NCBI RefSeq assembly: GCF_901543175.1
Contig: NZ_LR594040.1
Location: 682,001-746,000, forward strand
Reading direction: 5' to 3'
Source of the DNA: Streptococcus australis
Lineage (GTDB): Bacteria > Bacillota > Bacilli > Lactobacillales > Streptococcaceae
DNA length: 64,000 nt
Part shown: in pieces, positions 1 through 9,531 of the stretch
How positions within the stretch are numbered: the stretch's first letter is position 1
Layout: every line of letters starts with the position of its first letter
The notes under the pieces: model-generated
Database searches by the model: none
What the model was told of the DNA's origin: nothing
The model's input: only the letters and a program-made list of their open reading frames with translations
Made by a program: the position numbers and the translations under genes

Positions 1-3000
1 TCACCATGACAATGGAGCCTTGGGTGCAGAAGAGAATTATAAGGCTACTTATCGTAAATTAAAACTCTTGAAAGATATGGGGGTTAACTCTATTCGAACA
101 ACCCACAATCCAGCTAGCCCTCAGTTGCTTGATGCTGCGGCTAGTTTAGGTCTTTTGGTTCAAGAGGAAGCTTTTGATACTTGGTATGGTGGCAAGAAGA
201 CTTACGACTATGGACGGTTCTTTGATCAAGATGCAACCCATCCTGAAGCTAAGAAGGGTGAGAAGTGGTCTGATTTTGATCTTAGAACAATGGTAGAACG
301 TGATAAGAACAATCCGTCGATCGTCATGTGGTCTCTTGGAAATGAGGTAGAAGAGGCAAATGGTAGTCCTCGCTCTATCGAAACTGCTAAGCGCCTGAAG
401 GCAGTTATCAAAGCGATTGATACTGAACGTTATGTCACCATGGGTGAAAATAAATTTAGTCGTGCAGCGACAGGTGATTTCTTGAAACTTGCAGAAATCA
501 TGGATGCTGTGGGGATGAACTATGGTGAACGTTTTTATGATGCGGTTCGTAGTGCTCATCCAGACTGGCTCATTTATGGTTCTGAAACTTCTTCAGCTAC
601 TAGAACGCGTGATTCTTATTACAATCCTACTCAAATCCTTGGACATGATAACCGTCTAAATCGTCATTATGAACAATCTGACTATGGTAATGACCGTGTT
701 GGATGGGGAAGAACAGCTACTGAATCATGGACTTTTGACCGTGATCGTGCTGGCTATGCTGGACAATTTATCTGGACAGGAATTGACTATATTGGAGAAC
801 CAACTCCATGGCATAACCAAGATAATACACCTGTCAAGAGCTCTTACTTTGGTATCATCGATACGGCTGGTTTACCGAAGAATGATTTTTACCTTTACCG
901 TAGTGAATGGTATAGTGCTAAAGAAAAGCCAACTGTTCGCATTTTACCACATTGGAACTGGACTGAAGAGACCCTTAAGGATCGCAAGATGCGGGTTGAT
1001 GGAAAGGTTCCGGTTCGTACCTTCTCAAATGCTGCAAGCGTCGAATTGTTCTTAAATGGAGAGTCACTTGGTAAAAAGGAATTTACTAAGAAAACGACAG
1101 AAGACGGACGTCCATATCATGAGGGGGCTAAACCAAGTGAATTGTATCTTGAATGGCTTGTGAAATACCAACCAGGCACACTGACTGCGATTGCTCGAGA
1201 TGAAAAAGGCAACGAAATTGCGCGTGATAGTGTGACAACTGCTGGGGAGCCAGCAAGGGTTCGTCTGACTAAAGAAGAGCATGTTATCACTGCAGATGGA
1301 AAAGACCTATCCTACATCCATTACGAAATTGTTGATAGCGAAGGGAATGTGGTTCCGACAGCGAATAATCTTGTTCATTTCAATCTTCATGGTCAAGGAC
1401 AAATAGTTGGTGTGGATAATGGAGAACAAGCTAGCCGTGAGCGCTACAAAGCTCAAGCAGATGGAACATGGCAAAGACGTGCTTTCAATGGTAAAGGAGT
1501 TGTCATTGTAAAATCAACAGAAAAAGAAGGTAAATTTACTCTTTATGCAGATTCTGCTGGTTTAACTTCTGATAGCGCAACGGTCGCAACTGTGTCTGGT
1601 AAGAAAGAAAACCGTCACTTTGTAGCCTTTGCTCCTGTAAAAGCAACAACTGATGTGACTACAAATCCTGAATTGCCTCAAACAGTAACAGCTATTTATA
1701 GCGACGGTAGTGTTGAGGAAAAGACTGTAACATGGGATGTGCCAGCTGACTTGCTTACAAGCGCAGGTGAGAAAAAAGTATCTGGACGTGTAGAAGGTTT
1801 GGAAACCAAAGCTGAGGCACTTGTGAAAGTGATTGCTTTAGATAGATGGTTACCAAAAGTTGCTACAGTACCGGTTGGTACAACTGCAGCTGATTTGGAT
1901 AAAACGGTCACAGCTGTTCTGACAGATGGTAGTTTGATTGATACAGATGTTGTTTCTTGGACTTTAAAAGATCCTGCTGCTTTAACCAAGGAAGGGGGAC
2001 GTACGGAGGCTACTGGTAAATTGGTAGATGACGATCGTGAAGTAACTGCAACCTTTATCGCAAGCAGTAAGGAAACAACAAGTAGCATTACAGGACTTAC
2101 TGTTGGGGATAAAGCTCTTGAGAACTTCGAGTCTGGCAAGACTTATTACCGTGTATCCCTTCCTTACACTGGAACAATTCCAAGTGTTGGAGCTCAGACT
2201 ACTGGTTATCAAGTAACTGTTCAGCAAGCTTCTGCTGATAATGGTTATCAGGCTTCGGTCTTCTTGAGTGATCAAAAGGGTGACTTGGTTCAAACTTATT
2301 TAATTCAGTTTGTGAAGGAAGCTCCTGCCTTGAAACGTTTGGAAGTAGTTGTGGAAGGAAAAGAAACTGCTACTGAAGATCAAGTCTTAACTTATCGTGT
2401 CATTGGTAGTTATGAGGATGGTTCACAAACAGAATTCTCAGCATCAGATATTCACTTAGAAGCTAAATCATCTGATGGTGGGCATCTTGAGGTAAATGGT
2501 CAGAATCTATTACTCTATACTAAGGGAAGAGTGGCTTTGACACCTCGAATCGATAATCAAACAGAGAAAACAGAATCTGTAACTACTGAAGTGGTGATTA
2601 AAGAAAATAAAGTCAGCAAGAAGATTGTGAAACTTCATCCTGTATCTGTTTCTATAGACATTAATCAGCAACCGAATCTACCTAAAGAAGTTGGAGCAGA
2701 ATTTGATAAGGGATTACCACGCAAAGTATCTGTAACTTGGGACAAGGTAGATGAAAAAGAATTGGGGCATTATCATAGCTTTACGCTTAAAGGACGTGTA
2801 GAAGGTACAGATATTGAAGCTCAAGCGACTGTAACAGTTGAAGGATTGCAAGTTGCAGAGGAAATCAGCCTTACTCTTCCTAAGGGTGAGACAGTTCAAT
2901 TGCCAGCTAATGTGCGTGCTTACCATTCTAACGGAACAACTGTCTACAAAGATGTGGTTTGGGATCAGGTTCCAGCCAACTTTAGTCAAACTGAAGGAGT

Positions 3001-5731
3001 CTATGAAATCAATGGTCGCTTAATAGGTAGCAATTTGACCACTAAAGCCCATGTTCGAGTGTCTAGCCAAGTTGTTGCTGGAAATAATATCTCTAAACAA
3101 TGGACAGGTTCGCAATTGCCAGCTGCCATTGTATCCAATACAGGAGGAGATGACTCAGCTAATACCTTGAACGACCTGACTGTGTCAAGAACGCCAACAG
3201 ACGCTAAAAATAGATGGACTACTTGGAGAACAAATACTGATAATGACTGGGCTTCTATCTTGTTTGGTAATTCAGGAGATTTGACGAAACGTTTTGTCAA
3301 CAATTTATCAGTTGATTTCTATACTGATGGAGCAATTGGTCTTCCAAAAGAATATGTAGTTGAATATTATGTAGGTAAAGAAATTCCAGATTTACCAAGT
3401 GATGTCAGCAATGCTCAGCGTGATAGCAATCATCCATTTAATAATCCAGAAAATTGGAAAGCAGTTGAAAACTTGCATGCTCCAAGTCAGCTATCTGCAA
3501 CTCAAACAAATCATTTCACATTTGACAAGGTAGAAACTTATGCTGTTCGTATTCGTATGAAGAAAGCAGATGGAACTTCAGGTGTTGGTCTGACAGAACT
3601 AACTGTCCTTGGAAATAAGGTAGTAAGCTCTACAAGTTCAGAGATTTCTATCAGGGTAGATGGCAAGGATCTTGAACACTTTAATCCATCTAAGACTGAT
3701 TACTATATTCCTCAATCTAGCAAACAAATCACTGCAACAGCTAGCAATAATGGTTTGGTAACAGTTGTGCCTGCAACTAGTCCAAAAGGTGCAACACGTC
3801 TCATCTTAAAAGCAGAAGATGGTACGGTATTGAAAGAATATCGAATCTTCCGCAATGATGAGAGAGAAACTAGTCAACCGCTTGCTGCAGAAAATGGTGC
3901 TAAAATCTTGAATGTTGGAGACAATCTTCAACTTCCTTCAGAGGTAGACGTTTATTACCCAACTTCAACTACTTGGACTACAGAAAAACTTGCAGTGAAG
4001 TGGGATGCTATTCCTGAACATGCGACAGAGCATGAGGGAACATTTGAAGTTACCGGTCATGTCATTGGTACAAATCTAACCACTAAAATGCAGGTGACAG
4101 TTGTTTCTAAAGGCAATCAAGTCATTTCAGAAAATCCAAACAACAATGAAACTGATTCTAAAGCCTTTGCTTCGATAACGAACGATACACAAGCAGCTTC
4201 ACATGATAGAATTTTCTATATCAATGATGGAAAATACAATGAAGATGGGCGTTGGACAAACTGGACTCGTACTCCGAAAAATCAAGAAACTTCTGTCGGA
4301 CTACTCTTTAAGAAGGATGGAAAAATTACTTCTCAATCTATTGGAAAAGTAGCCATTCAGTTCTTTAAAGATAGTGGCACAGATGCCCCAGAGAAAATGG
4401 TTCTAGAAAGATATATTGGTCCTGCCTTTACAGAGCCAAGTACGATTTCTCGTTATGAAGAAAATGCTGACCATCCATTCAACAAGGCAGAAAATTGGGC
4501 ACCAATTCCTTACAAGTCTTCTGGAGAATTAGTGGCTGGTAAACCAATCGAGTTTAACTTTGATCCAGTTCAAACAACAGCTATTCGTGCGCGTATGACT
4601 CGTAAGGCTACTACTAATGGTCTAGCACTTGTAGAATTTACAGCCTACTCTGCAGGCAAGGGAGCAGAAGTCGAAACACCATCAGCGACTATTTCGATTG
4701 ATGGAAAAGCATTGGAAAACTTTGATCCAAATGTGACAGAGTACACCCTAACAACAATGGGATCCAAACCAAAAGTCACTGCGACAACTAGTGGACATGG
4801 AGTAGTCACAGTTGTGGATCATGGAAATACAAATCTTCCAACACTTGTTCGTCTTATTTCCAAAGATGGAAATCTGGTGAAAGAATATCGTTTACACTTT
4901 AAGTCTACCTTCCAAACAACACCAACAGAAGGCGTTAAGAACTTAGTTGCAGAAGCTCCAAGTTTGGAAATTGAAAAGACTCCACTTCCGTTTAAAGAAG
5001 TTGTTCGTGAAACCCCTGCGCTTGCTCAAGGTAAACGTCGTGTAGTTTCTGAAGGACAAGATGGAGAAAAAGTTGACTATATTCAAGTATCAGGAACTAC
5101 CAGAACTCTTGTTCATACTGAACAAAGAAAAGCTCAAGATCGTATTATTGAGGTAGGAGTAAAACCATCTATTTCAAATAGTAAGGGTGAGGAACCTGCG
5201 CCAGTCAACGAAGTTCCAGAATTCAAAGGCGGAGTTAACTTTGTAGAAGCAGCAGTAAACGAAGTTCCAGAATACACAGGAATTCTTGCCACTGTAGGCG
5301 ACCAAGCCGCTCCGACAGTAGAGAAGCCTGAGTTCAAGGGTGGAGTCAACTCTGTTATGGCCTTGAAACACGAACTCCCAGAGTACACAGGTCCGGTATC
5401 AACCGTAGGCGACCAACCAGCACCGACAGTAGAGAAACCTGAATTTAAGGGTGGCGTTAATGCTGTAATGGCTCTAGAACATAAACTTCCAGAGTACCGT
5501 GGTGTTCTAGCTACAGTAGGCAATCAACCAGCACCGACAGTAGAAAAACCAGAGTTTAAACTAAGTTCGGTAGAAAAATCTCAGAATCCAGAAGCACCAG
5601 TTCAAGTTGCCAAGGAAGGAAAGAGATTACCAGAAACTGGTGAAAAACAGTCAGAAACAGCTATTTTCTTGGCAAGTGTTACCTTGGCCTTGTCAGCAGC
5701 CTTATTAACTGCAAAACGCAAAGAGGATTAG
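1..5731 (+). CDS. bgaA: Surface-anchored beta-galactosidase BgaA, 3' part (5' end outside window)
   Basis: Secreted, sortase-anchored exo-beta-galactosidase that removes terminal galactose from host glycans and can act as an adhesin. The reading frame is open from base 2, so the gene is cut by the window edge; a TTG at 20 is only an internal codon. About 1909 residues are visible. The end of the GH2 catalytic barrel is present: the HHDNGALG motif at the very start, the general acid/base Glu in LGNE (344-346) and the likely nucleophile Glu in YGSET (584-586). Then come Ig-like modules, two CBM71-type galactose-binding modules (about nt 3085-3615 and 4135-4650), a G5-like domain (about 4950-5165), tandem 37-residue repeats (about 5200-5560), LPETG (5627-5641), a hydrophobic segment and a KRKED tail. 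Length and order match pneumococcal BgaA. Confidence 0.95.
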   Translation, partial: HHDNGALGAEENYKATYRKLKLLKDMGVNSIRTTHNPASPQLLDAAASLGLLVQEEAFDTWYGGKKTYDYGRFFDQDATHPEAKKGEKWSDFDLRTMVERDKNNPSIVMWSLGNEVEEANGSPRSIETAKRLKAVIKAIDTERYVTMGENKFSRAATGDFLKLAEIMDAVGMNYGERFYDAVRSAHPDWLIYGSETSSATRTRDSYYNPTQILGHDNRLNRHYEQSDYGNDRVGWGRTATESWTFDRDRAGYAGQFIWTGIDYIGEPTPWHNQDNTPVKSSYFGIIDTAGLPKNDFYLYRSEWYSAKEKPTVRILPHWNWTEETLKDRKMRVDGKVPVRTFSNAASVELFLNGESLGKKEFTKKTTEDGRPYHEGAKPSELYLEWLVKYQPGTLTAIARDEKGNEIARDSVTTAGEPARVRLTKEEHVITADGKDLSYIHYEIVDSEGNVVPTANNLVHFNLHGQGQIVGVDNGEQASRERYKAQADGTWQRRAFNGKGVVIVKSTEKEGKFTLYADSAGLTSDSATVATVSGKKENRHFVAFAPVKATTDVTTNPELPQTVTAIYSDGSVEEKTVTWDVPADLLTSAGEKKVSGRVEGLETKAEALVKVIALDRWLPKVATVPVGTTAADLDKTVTAVLTDGSLIDTDVVSWTLKDPAALTKEGGRTEATGKLVDDDREVTATFIASSKETTSSITGLTVGDKALENFESGKTYYRVSLPYTGTIPSVGAQTTGYQVTVQQASADNGYQASVFLSDQKGDLVQTYLIQFVKEAPALKRLEVVVEGKETATEDQVLTYRVIGSYEDGSQTEFSASDIHLEAKSSDGGHLEVNGQNLLLYTKGRVALTPRIDNQTEKTESVTTEVVIKENKVSKKIVKLHPVSVSIDINQQPNLPKEVGAEFDKGLPRKVSVTWDKVDEKELGHYHSFTLKGRVEGTDIEAQATVTVEGLQVAEEISLTLPKGETVQLPANVRAYHSNGTTVYKDVVWDQVPANFSQTEGVYEINGRLIGSNLTTKAHVRVSSQVVAGNNISKQWTGSQLPAAIVSNTGGDDSANTLNDLTVSRTPTDAKNRWTTWRTNTDNDWASILFGNSGDLTKRFVNNLSVDFYTDGAIGLPKEYVVEYYVGKEIPDLPSDVSNAQRDSNHPFNNPENWKAVENLHAPSQLSATQTNHFTFDKVETYAVRIRMKKADGTSGVGLTELTVLGNKVVSSTSSEISIRVDGKDLEHFNPSKTDYYIPQSSKQITATASNNGLVTVVPATSPKGATRLILKAEDGTVLKEYRIFRNDERETSQPLAAENGAKILNVGDNLQLPSEVDVYYPTSTTWTTEKLAVKWDAIPEHATEHEGTFEVTGHVIGTNLTTKMQVTVVSKGNQVISENPNNNETDSKAFASITNDTQAASHDRIFYINDGKYNEDGRWTNWTRTPKNQETSVGLLFKKDGKITSQSIGKVAIQFFKDSGTDAPEKMVLERYIGPAFTEPSTISRYEENADHPFNKAENWAPIPYKSSGELVAGKPIEFNFDPVQTTAIRARMTRKATTNGLALVEFTAYSAGKGAEVETPSATISIDGKALENFDPNVTEYTLTTMGSKPKVTATTSGHGVVTVVDHGNTNLPTLVRLISKDGNLVKEYRLHFKSTFQTTPTEGVKNLVAEAPSLEIEKTPLPFKEVVRETPALAQGKRRVVSEGQDGEKVDYIQVSGTTRTLVHTEQRKAQDRIIEVGVKPSISNSKGEEPAPVNEVPEFKGGVNFVEAAVNEVPEYTGILATVGDQAAPTVEKPEFKGGVNSVMALKHELPEYTGPVSTVGDQPAPTVEKPEFKGGVNAVMALEHKLPEYRGVLATVGNQPAPTVEKPEFKLSSVEKSQNPEAPVQVAKEGKRLPETGEKQSETAIFLASVTLALSAALLTAKRKED
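5200..5560 (+). repeat. Tandem 37-codon repeats in the BgaA wall-spanning region
   Basis: About three units of roughly 111 bp encode a pattern of type APTVEKPEFKGGVN, then VMAL, then LPEYTG, then STVGDQP. The first unit (VNEVPEFKGGVNFVEAAVNEVPEYTG) is the most diverged, the next two are near-identical. Such repeats sit between ligand-binding domains and the sortase motif in many streptococcal wall proteins and probably act as a stalk; copy number can change by recombination. Confidence 0.8.
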
Positions 5732-5873
5732 TCTATTCGCTTAATACCAGATTAGTAGAAGATAAAAATGAATCGATAAATGTGTCGAAGAGATGGAGAA
5801 GACCGATTAGGCCTCTCCGTCTTTACTAGTAAAAATGGGATCGTTTACTTTCGTGTTTGGACGAAAGGAGAGT

Positions 5874-5897
5874 AGAGGGGCTTTGTCCCCTCTTTTT
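5874..5897 (+). terminator. Rho-independent terminator after bgaA
   Basis: A 7-bp stem AGAGGGG / CCCCTCT with loop CTTTGT is followed by TTTTT. It lies about 140 bases past the bgaA stop, so the transcript would have a long, hairpin-rich 3' tail. Confidence 0.85.
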
Positions 5898-5950
5898 CTA
5901 TATGAACGAATAGATTTATGTTCAAGATGCAAGGTGTATAGACTTTATAG

Positions 5951-5956
5951 TATAAT
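5951..5956 (+). promoter_or_regulatory. -10 box of nnrD
   Basis: TATAAT lies 20 bases before the nnrD start, preceded at 17 bp by the weak -35 candidate TGCAAG (5928-5933). An AGAGGAAA ribosome-binding site follows. Confidence 0.55.
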
Positions 5957-5976
5957 GAATAGAGAGGAAAATAACG

Positions 5977-6828
5977 ATGAAGGTGATTGATCAAACTTTA
6001 CTAGAAAAAGTCATTGTGGAACGTTCTCATCACAGTCATAAGGGAGATTACGGTCGTCTGCTCTTACTGGGAGGGACCTATCCTTATGGGGGAGCTATTA
6101 TCATGTCAGCCATTGCAGCTGTTAAAAGTGGGGCTGGTTTGGTGACTGTCGGGACGGATAAGGAGAATATCCCAGCTCTGCACAGCCATTTACCTGAAGC
6201 TATGGTCTTTTCTCTTCAAGACCAGCAATTGTTGAAAGAGCAATTGGAGAAGGCAGAAGTTGTCTTAGTGGGGCCTGGTTTACGGGACGATGCTTTTGGA
6301 GAATATCTAGTAAAACAAGTCTTTGTTAATTTAAGCCAAAATCAGATTTTGATTGTAGATGGAGGTGCTTTGGGCATCTTAGCAAAAGCTCATTTGTCTA
6401 TACCTCCTAGTCAGCTCATCCTAACTCCCCACCAAAAGGAATGGGAAAGACTGTCTGGTATTGCGATTGAAAAGCAAAACGAAGCTGCAACGGCTAGTGC
6501 CCTGACTTCCTTTCCTCAAGGAACAATTTTGGTGGAGAAAGGTCCAGCGACTCGTATCTGGCAAGCTGGCAAACCTGAATACTATCAATTACAGGTTGGG
6601 GGCCCCTATCAAGCAACTGGTGGGATGGGAGATACACTGGCTGGGATGATTGCAGGATTTGCAGGCCAATTCCGACAGGCCAGTCTCTATGAACGTGTGG
6701 TGGTAGCGACTCATCTGCACTCAGCCATTGCCCAAGAACTAGCTCAAGAACACTATGTGGTTTTACCAAGTCAGATTAGCTGTGAAATTCCAAAAACAAT
6801 GAAAAAAATATCCCAAAAAGGCAATTGA
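5977..6828 (+). CDS. nnrD: ADP-dependent NAD(P)H-hydrate dehydratase
   Basis: Cytosolic repair enzyme that dehydrates damaged S-NAD(P)HX back to NAD(P)H using ADP. The 283-residue protein is the stand-alone carbohydrate-kinase-like (YjeF C-terminal) domain, without the epimerase half. Visible signatures are an N-terminal SHKGDYGRLLLLGG stretch, AVKSGAGLVTV, LTPHQKEWERL, and GGMGDTLAG near the C-terminus with the catalytic Asp at residue 219. AGAGGAAA precedes the ATG at a normal distance. It is a single-gene unit with its own promoter; its terminator overlaps the stop codon. Confidence 0.93.
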   Translation: MKVIDQTLLEKVIVERSHHSHKGDYGRLLLLGGTYPYGGAIIMSAIAAVKSGAGLVTVGTDKENIPALHSHLPEAMVFSLQDQQLLKEQLEKAEVVLVGPGLRDDAFGEYLVKQVFVNLSQNQILIVDGGALGILAKAHLSIPPSQLILTPHQKEWERLSGIAIEKQNEAATASALTSFPQGTILVEKGPATRIWQAGKPEYYQLQVGGPYQATGGMGDTLAGMIAGFAGQFRQASLYERVVVATHLHSAIAQELAQEHYVVLPSQISCEIPKTMKKISQKGN

Positions 6829-6847
6829 AATCTTAATTGCCTTTTTT
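6815..6847 (+). terminator. Terminator overlapping the nnrD stop
   Basis: AAAAAGGCAATT pairs with AATTGCCTTTTT around an 8-base loop, followed by T residues; the nnrD TGA lies in the loop side of the left arm. Confidence 0.85.
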
Positions 6848-6853
6848 ATGTTT

Positions 6854-7017
6854 TTACAGTTGATTTATTTTTCTGGTAAGATTTTTAAATACATTAGAAC
6901 CAGCAACCAACTGCTGAACTTGCGAGAAATTCTCACTTTTAAGGTCTTGATTTTTTATTAAACTCACAAATGAAGCGAGATTGTTATCGAAGTTGAGGGG
7001 TGTCAAATCATGCTTTT
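6854..7017 (-). pseudogene. Possible remnant of an unknown gene (open frame without start)
   Basis: On the minus strand a frame stays open for about 55 codons and ends in TAA at 6854-6856, with protein-like composition (for example NFDNNLASFVSLIKNQDL and AGSNVFKNLTRKINQL). There is no ATG, no ribosome-binding site, and a stop closes the frame just upstream, inside the dinG promoter. It may be the tail of a gene lost from between nnrD and dinG. I do not recognise the family. Chance openness cannot be excluded. Confidence 0.25.
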
Positions 7018-7022
7018 TTTGA

Positions 7023-7028
7023 TATAAT
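7023..7028 (+). promoter_or_regulatory. Extended -10 of dinG, 5 bases before the ATG
   Basis: TGATATAAT is an extended -10 element. Only TTTTA separates it from ATG at 7034 (ATGATG; second ATG at 7037), so transcription should start at or beside the start codon. No Shine-Dalgarno sequence can fit in the transcript. Confidence 0.7.
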
Positions 7029-7033
7029 TTTTA

Positions 7034-9526
7034 ATGATGAATGCGAGAAATGATCGGTATGTGGTCGTTGATTTAGAGGCGACCAGCACCGGAAGCAAGG
7101 CAAAAATTATTCAAGTAGGCATTGTGGTGATTGAGAATGGCGAAATTGTCGATCAGTATGCGACTGATGTCAATCCCCATGAACCCTTGGATTCTCATAT
7201 CAAAGAATTAACAGGTCTGACCGATCAGCGTTTGGCTGCGGCACCAGAGTTTTCTCAGGTGGCTGGAAAAATTTTTGAATTGGTTAAGGACGGTGTTTTT
7301 GTTGCGCATAATGTTCAATTTGATGCCAACCTCCTTGCGGAATTTCTTTTTTTTGAAGGATATGAATTGCGTACACCGCGGGTGGATACTGTTGAGCTAG
7401 CCCAAGTTCTATATCCTCAGTTTGAAAAGTATAACCTAGGTATCCTTTGTCAAGAGTTGGGAATTGAACTAGAACAGGCCCATACTGCCCTGTCTGATGC
7501 TCAGGCAACAGCAGAACTCTTGCTCTACATGCGTCAAAAACTCTTTGAGCTACCTAAAGGGCTCTTAGAAAGCTTGTTAGATCTTGCAGATAACCTTCTC
7601 TACGAAAGCTATCTGGTGATTGAGGAGGTCTATCAGCAACAATCACTCCTGTCTTCACCAGAATTGATGGAACTACATGGGCTTTTCCTGAAAAAGGAAA
7701 GCAAAGCCTTAACCCCACGCAAATTATCCGAAGATTTTGCTAAAAACATTTCCTTATTGGGACTGGAGGAGCGTCCGCAACAGTTGGAATTTGCGGAGAA
7801 GGTTGAGCAATTATTGGAAGAGCACCAGACTTCCTTTATCCAAGCTCAAACGGGACTGGGCAAGACTTACGGATATCTCCTTCCAGCTTTGAATTTGAAG
7901 AGTGATGCAGGGATTTTAGTGAGTGTTCCGACCAAGATTCTTCAAAATCAGATTATGCAAGAAGAAGGTCAGCGTTTAAAAGAGGTTTTCCATCTGGAGA
8001 TTCATAGTCTAAAGGGTCCTCAAAATTATTTAAAACTGGATGCCTTTCACCGAGTTCTCCATCGATCTGAGCCCAATCGCCTTTTCACACGCTTTAAAAT
8101 GCAACTGCTCATCTGGCTTACGGAGACAGAGACTGGTGACTTGGACGAAATCGGGCAACTTTATCGCTATCAGCACTTTCTACCTGAACTAGTCCACGAT
8201 GGCAAGCTTTCAAAGAAAAGTTTATTTGCTACAGAGGATTTTTGGAAACGAGGGCAGGACAAGGCCAAGACCAGTCGCGTCCTCTTGACCAATCATGCCT
8301 ATCTGGTCACTCGCTTGGAGGACAATCCAGAGTTTGTCGACAACCGTTTGGTGATCTTGGATGAAGCTCAAAAAATGCTGTTAGCTCTTGAAAATCTAGC
8401 CCAGCAGGCTTATCGCCTTGAGGATCTTGTTACTCAAATTGAAAAGTCCTTGGAGACAGAGGAAGATTTGATTCAGAAACGTTTGCTTGAGAGTATAGGT
8501 TTTGAATGTCGTTACTTGATAGAGCACTACCAGTCAGGCCTTAAGAATGGAAAGTGGTTGGATTCTCTCGAACAGTTGCGCCAACATTTTTCAGAGTTAG
8601 GTCTCCCAGAGTACAGAGAGATTGCAAACTTTTTCACGTCGGACCGTGAATTTTGGCTTGCTACAGCAGAGAAATCGAGCAAGGATGTCTTGATTTGTTC
8701 AAGCAAAAACGGTCGCTTTATACTAGCAGACTTATTGCCAGAAGATTGTAGACTTCTAGGAGTATCTGCCACTCTTGAAATCAGCAATCGGGTTTCCTTA
8801 GCAGATCTATTGGGATTTCCAGGTGTTCCGCTTGTTAGACTTGATGTAGCAAAGCAGGAGCAACAAGAAGTCTTTCTAATCGATGACTTTCCCCTTGTGA
8901 CAGAAGTTTCACCTTTTGACTATGCTAATGAAGTGGCCTCTGTTATCCGAAGGTTACAAGCCTTTCAAGAACCCTTATTGGTTTTGTTTACCTCAAAAGA
9001 AATGTTGCTGGCAGTTTCAGACTTGCTAGACCAACCTCATCTGGCTCAGTACAAAAATGGGGAACCAAGCCAACTGAAAAAACGTTTTGAAAAAGGCGAA
9101 CGCCAGATCTTGCTTGGAACAGGTAGTTTCTGGGAAGGAGTTGACTTTTCTACCCATCCATTTGTAATCCAAGTGATTCCGAGATTGCCTTTCCAAAATC
9201 CCCAAGAACCTTTAACCAAAAAATTAAACCAAGAACTACGTCGTGAAGGAAAAAATCCCTTCTATGATTATCAATTGCCGATGGCTATTATTCGGCTAAA
9301 ACAAGCCTTAGGTCGTACTGTTAGACGGCCTGACCAAGGTTCGGTTGCTGTAATCTTAGACAGTCGTGTTGTCAGCAAGCGCTATGGCAAACAAATCGCC
9401 CAAACCTTGTCAAAAGAAAGAACGGTTCGGGTTCTTGCTAGAGATCAGCTAGGGTCTGCAGTAGCAGATTTTCTACAATCCCGTCGCAATAGAATGAAAG
9501 AAAAATCCAAGAAAGAGAAAAGGTAA
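7034..9526 (+). CDS. dinG: DinG-type helicase/exonuclease
   Basis: Cytosolic nucleic-acid enzyme fusing an N-terminal DnaQ-like DEDDh 3'-5' exonuclease (residues about 8-170; D13 and E15 in VVDLEATS) to a superfamily-2 XPD/DinG-like helicase. The Walker A motif is AQTGLGKT near residue 273, the Walker B box reads DEAQ near residue 443 rather than DEAH, and motif VSATLE follows. The four clustered cysteines of the iron-sulphur type DinG are not evident, as in other Firmicutes DinG proteins. Length of 830 residues is typical of this fused form. rodA follows after 5 bases, so the two are co-transcribed. The mRNA is probably leaderless. Confidence 0.93.
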   Translation: MMNARNDRYVVVDLEATSTGSKAKIIQVGIVVIENGEIVDQYATDVNPHEPLDSHIKELTGLTDQRLAAAPEFSQVAGKIFELVKDGVFVAHNVQFDANLLAEFLFFEGYELRTPRVDTVELAQVLYPQFEKYNLGILCQELGIELEQAHTALSDAQATAELLLYMRQKLFELPKGLLESLLDLADNLLYESYLVIEEVYQQQSLLSSPELMELHGLFLKKESKALTPRKLSEDFAKNISLLGLEERPQQLEFAEKVEQLLEEHQTSFIQAQTGLGKTYGYLLPALNLKSDAGILVSVPTKILQNQIMQEEGQRLKEVFHLEIHSLKGPQNYLKLDAFHRVLHRSEPNRLFTRFKMQLLIWLTETETGDLDEIGQLYRYQHFLPELVHDGKLSKKSLFATEDFWKRGQDKAKTSRVLLTNHAYLVTRLEDNPEFVDNRLVILDEAQKMLLALENLAQQAYRLEDLVTQIEKSLETEEDLIQKRLLESIGFECRYLIEHYQSGLKNGKWLDSLEQLRQHFSELGLPEYREIANFFTSDREFWLATAEKSSKDVLICSSKNGRFILADLLPEDCRLLGVSATLEISNRVSLADLLGFPGVPLVRLDVAKQEQQEVFLIDDFPLVTEVSPFDYANEVASVIRRLQAFQEPLLVLFTSKEMLLAVSDLLDQPHLAQYKNGEPSQLKKRFEKGERQILLGTGSFWEGVDFSTHPFVIQVIPRLPFQNPQEPLTKKLNQELRREGKNPFYDYQLPMAIIRLKQALGRTVRRPDQGSVAVILDSRVVSKRYGKQIAQTLSKERTVRVLARDQLGSAVADFLQSRRNRMKEKSKKEKR

Positions 9527-9531
9527 AAAAT

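Noticed and set aside
5134-5523. 129-codon open frame on the minus strand opposite the bgaA repeats
   Set aside because: It is the antisense shadow of the repeated codons in bgaA; no ribosome-binding site or promoter, and bgaA coding is certain.
5200-5560. CRISPR-like periodic repeats
   Set aside because: The period of about 111 bp is in-frame protein repeat in bgaA; there are no short identical repeats with unique spacers. No CRISPR array seen in the window.
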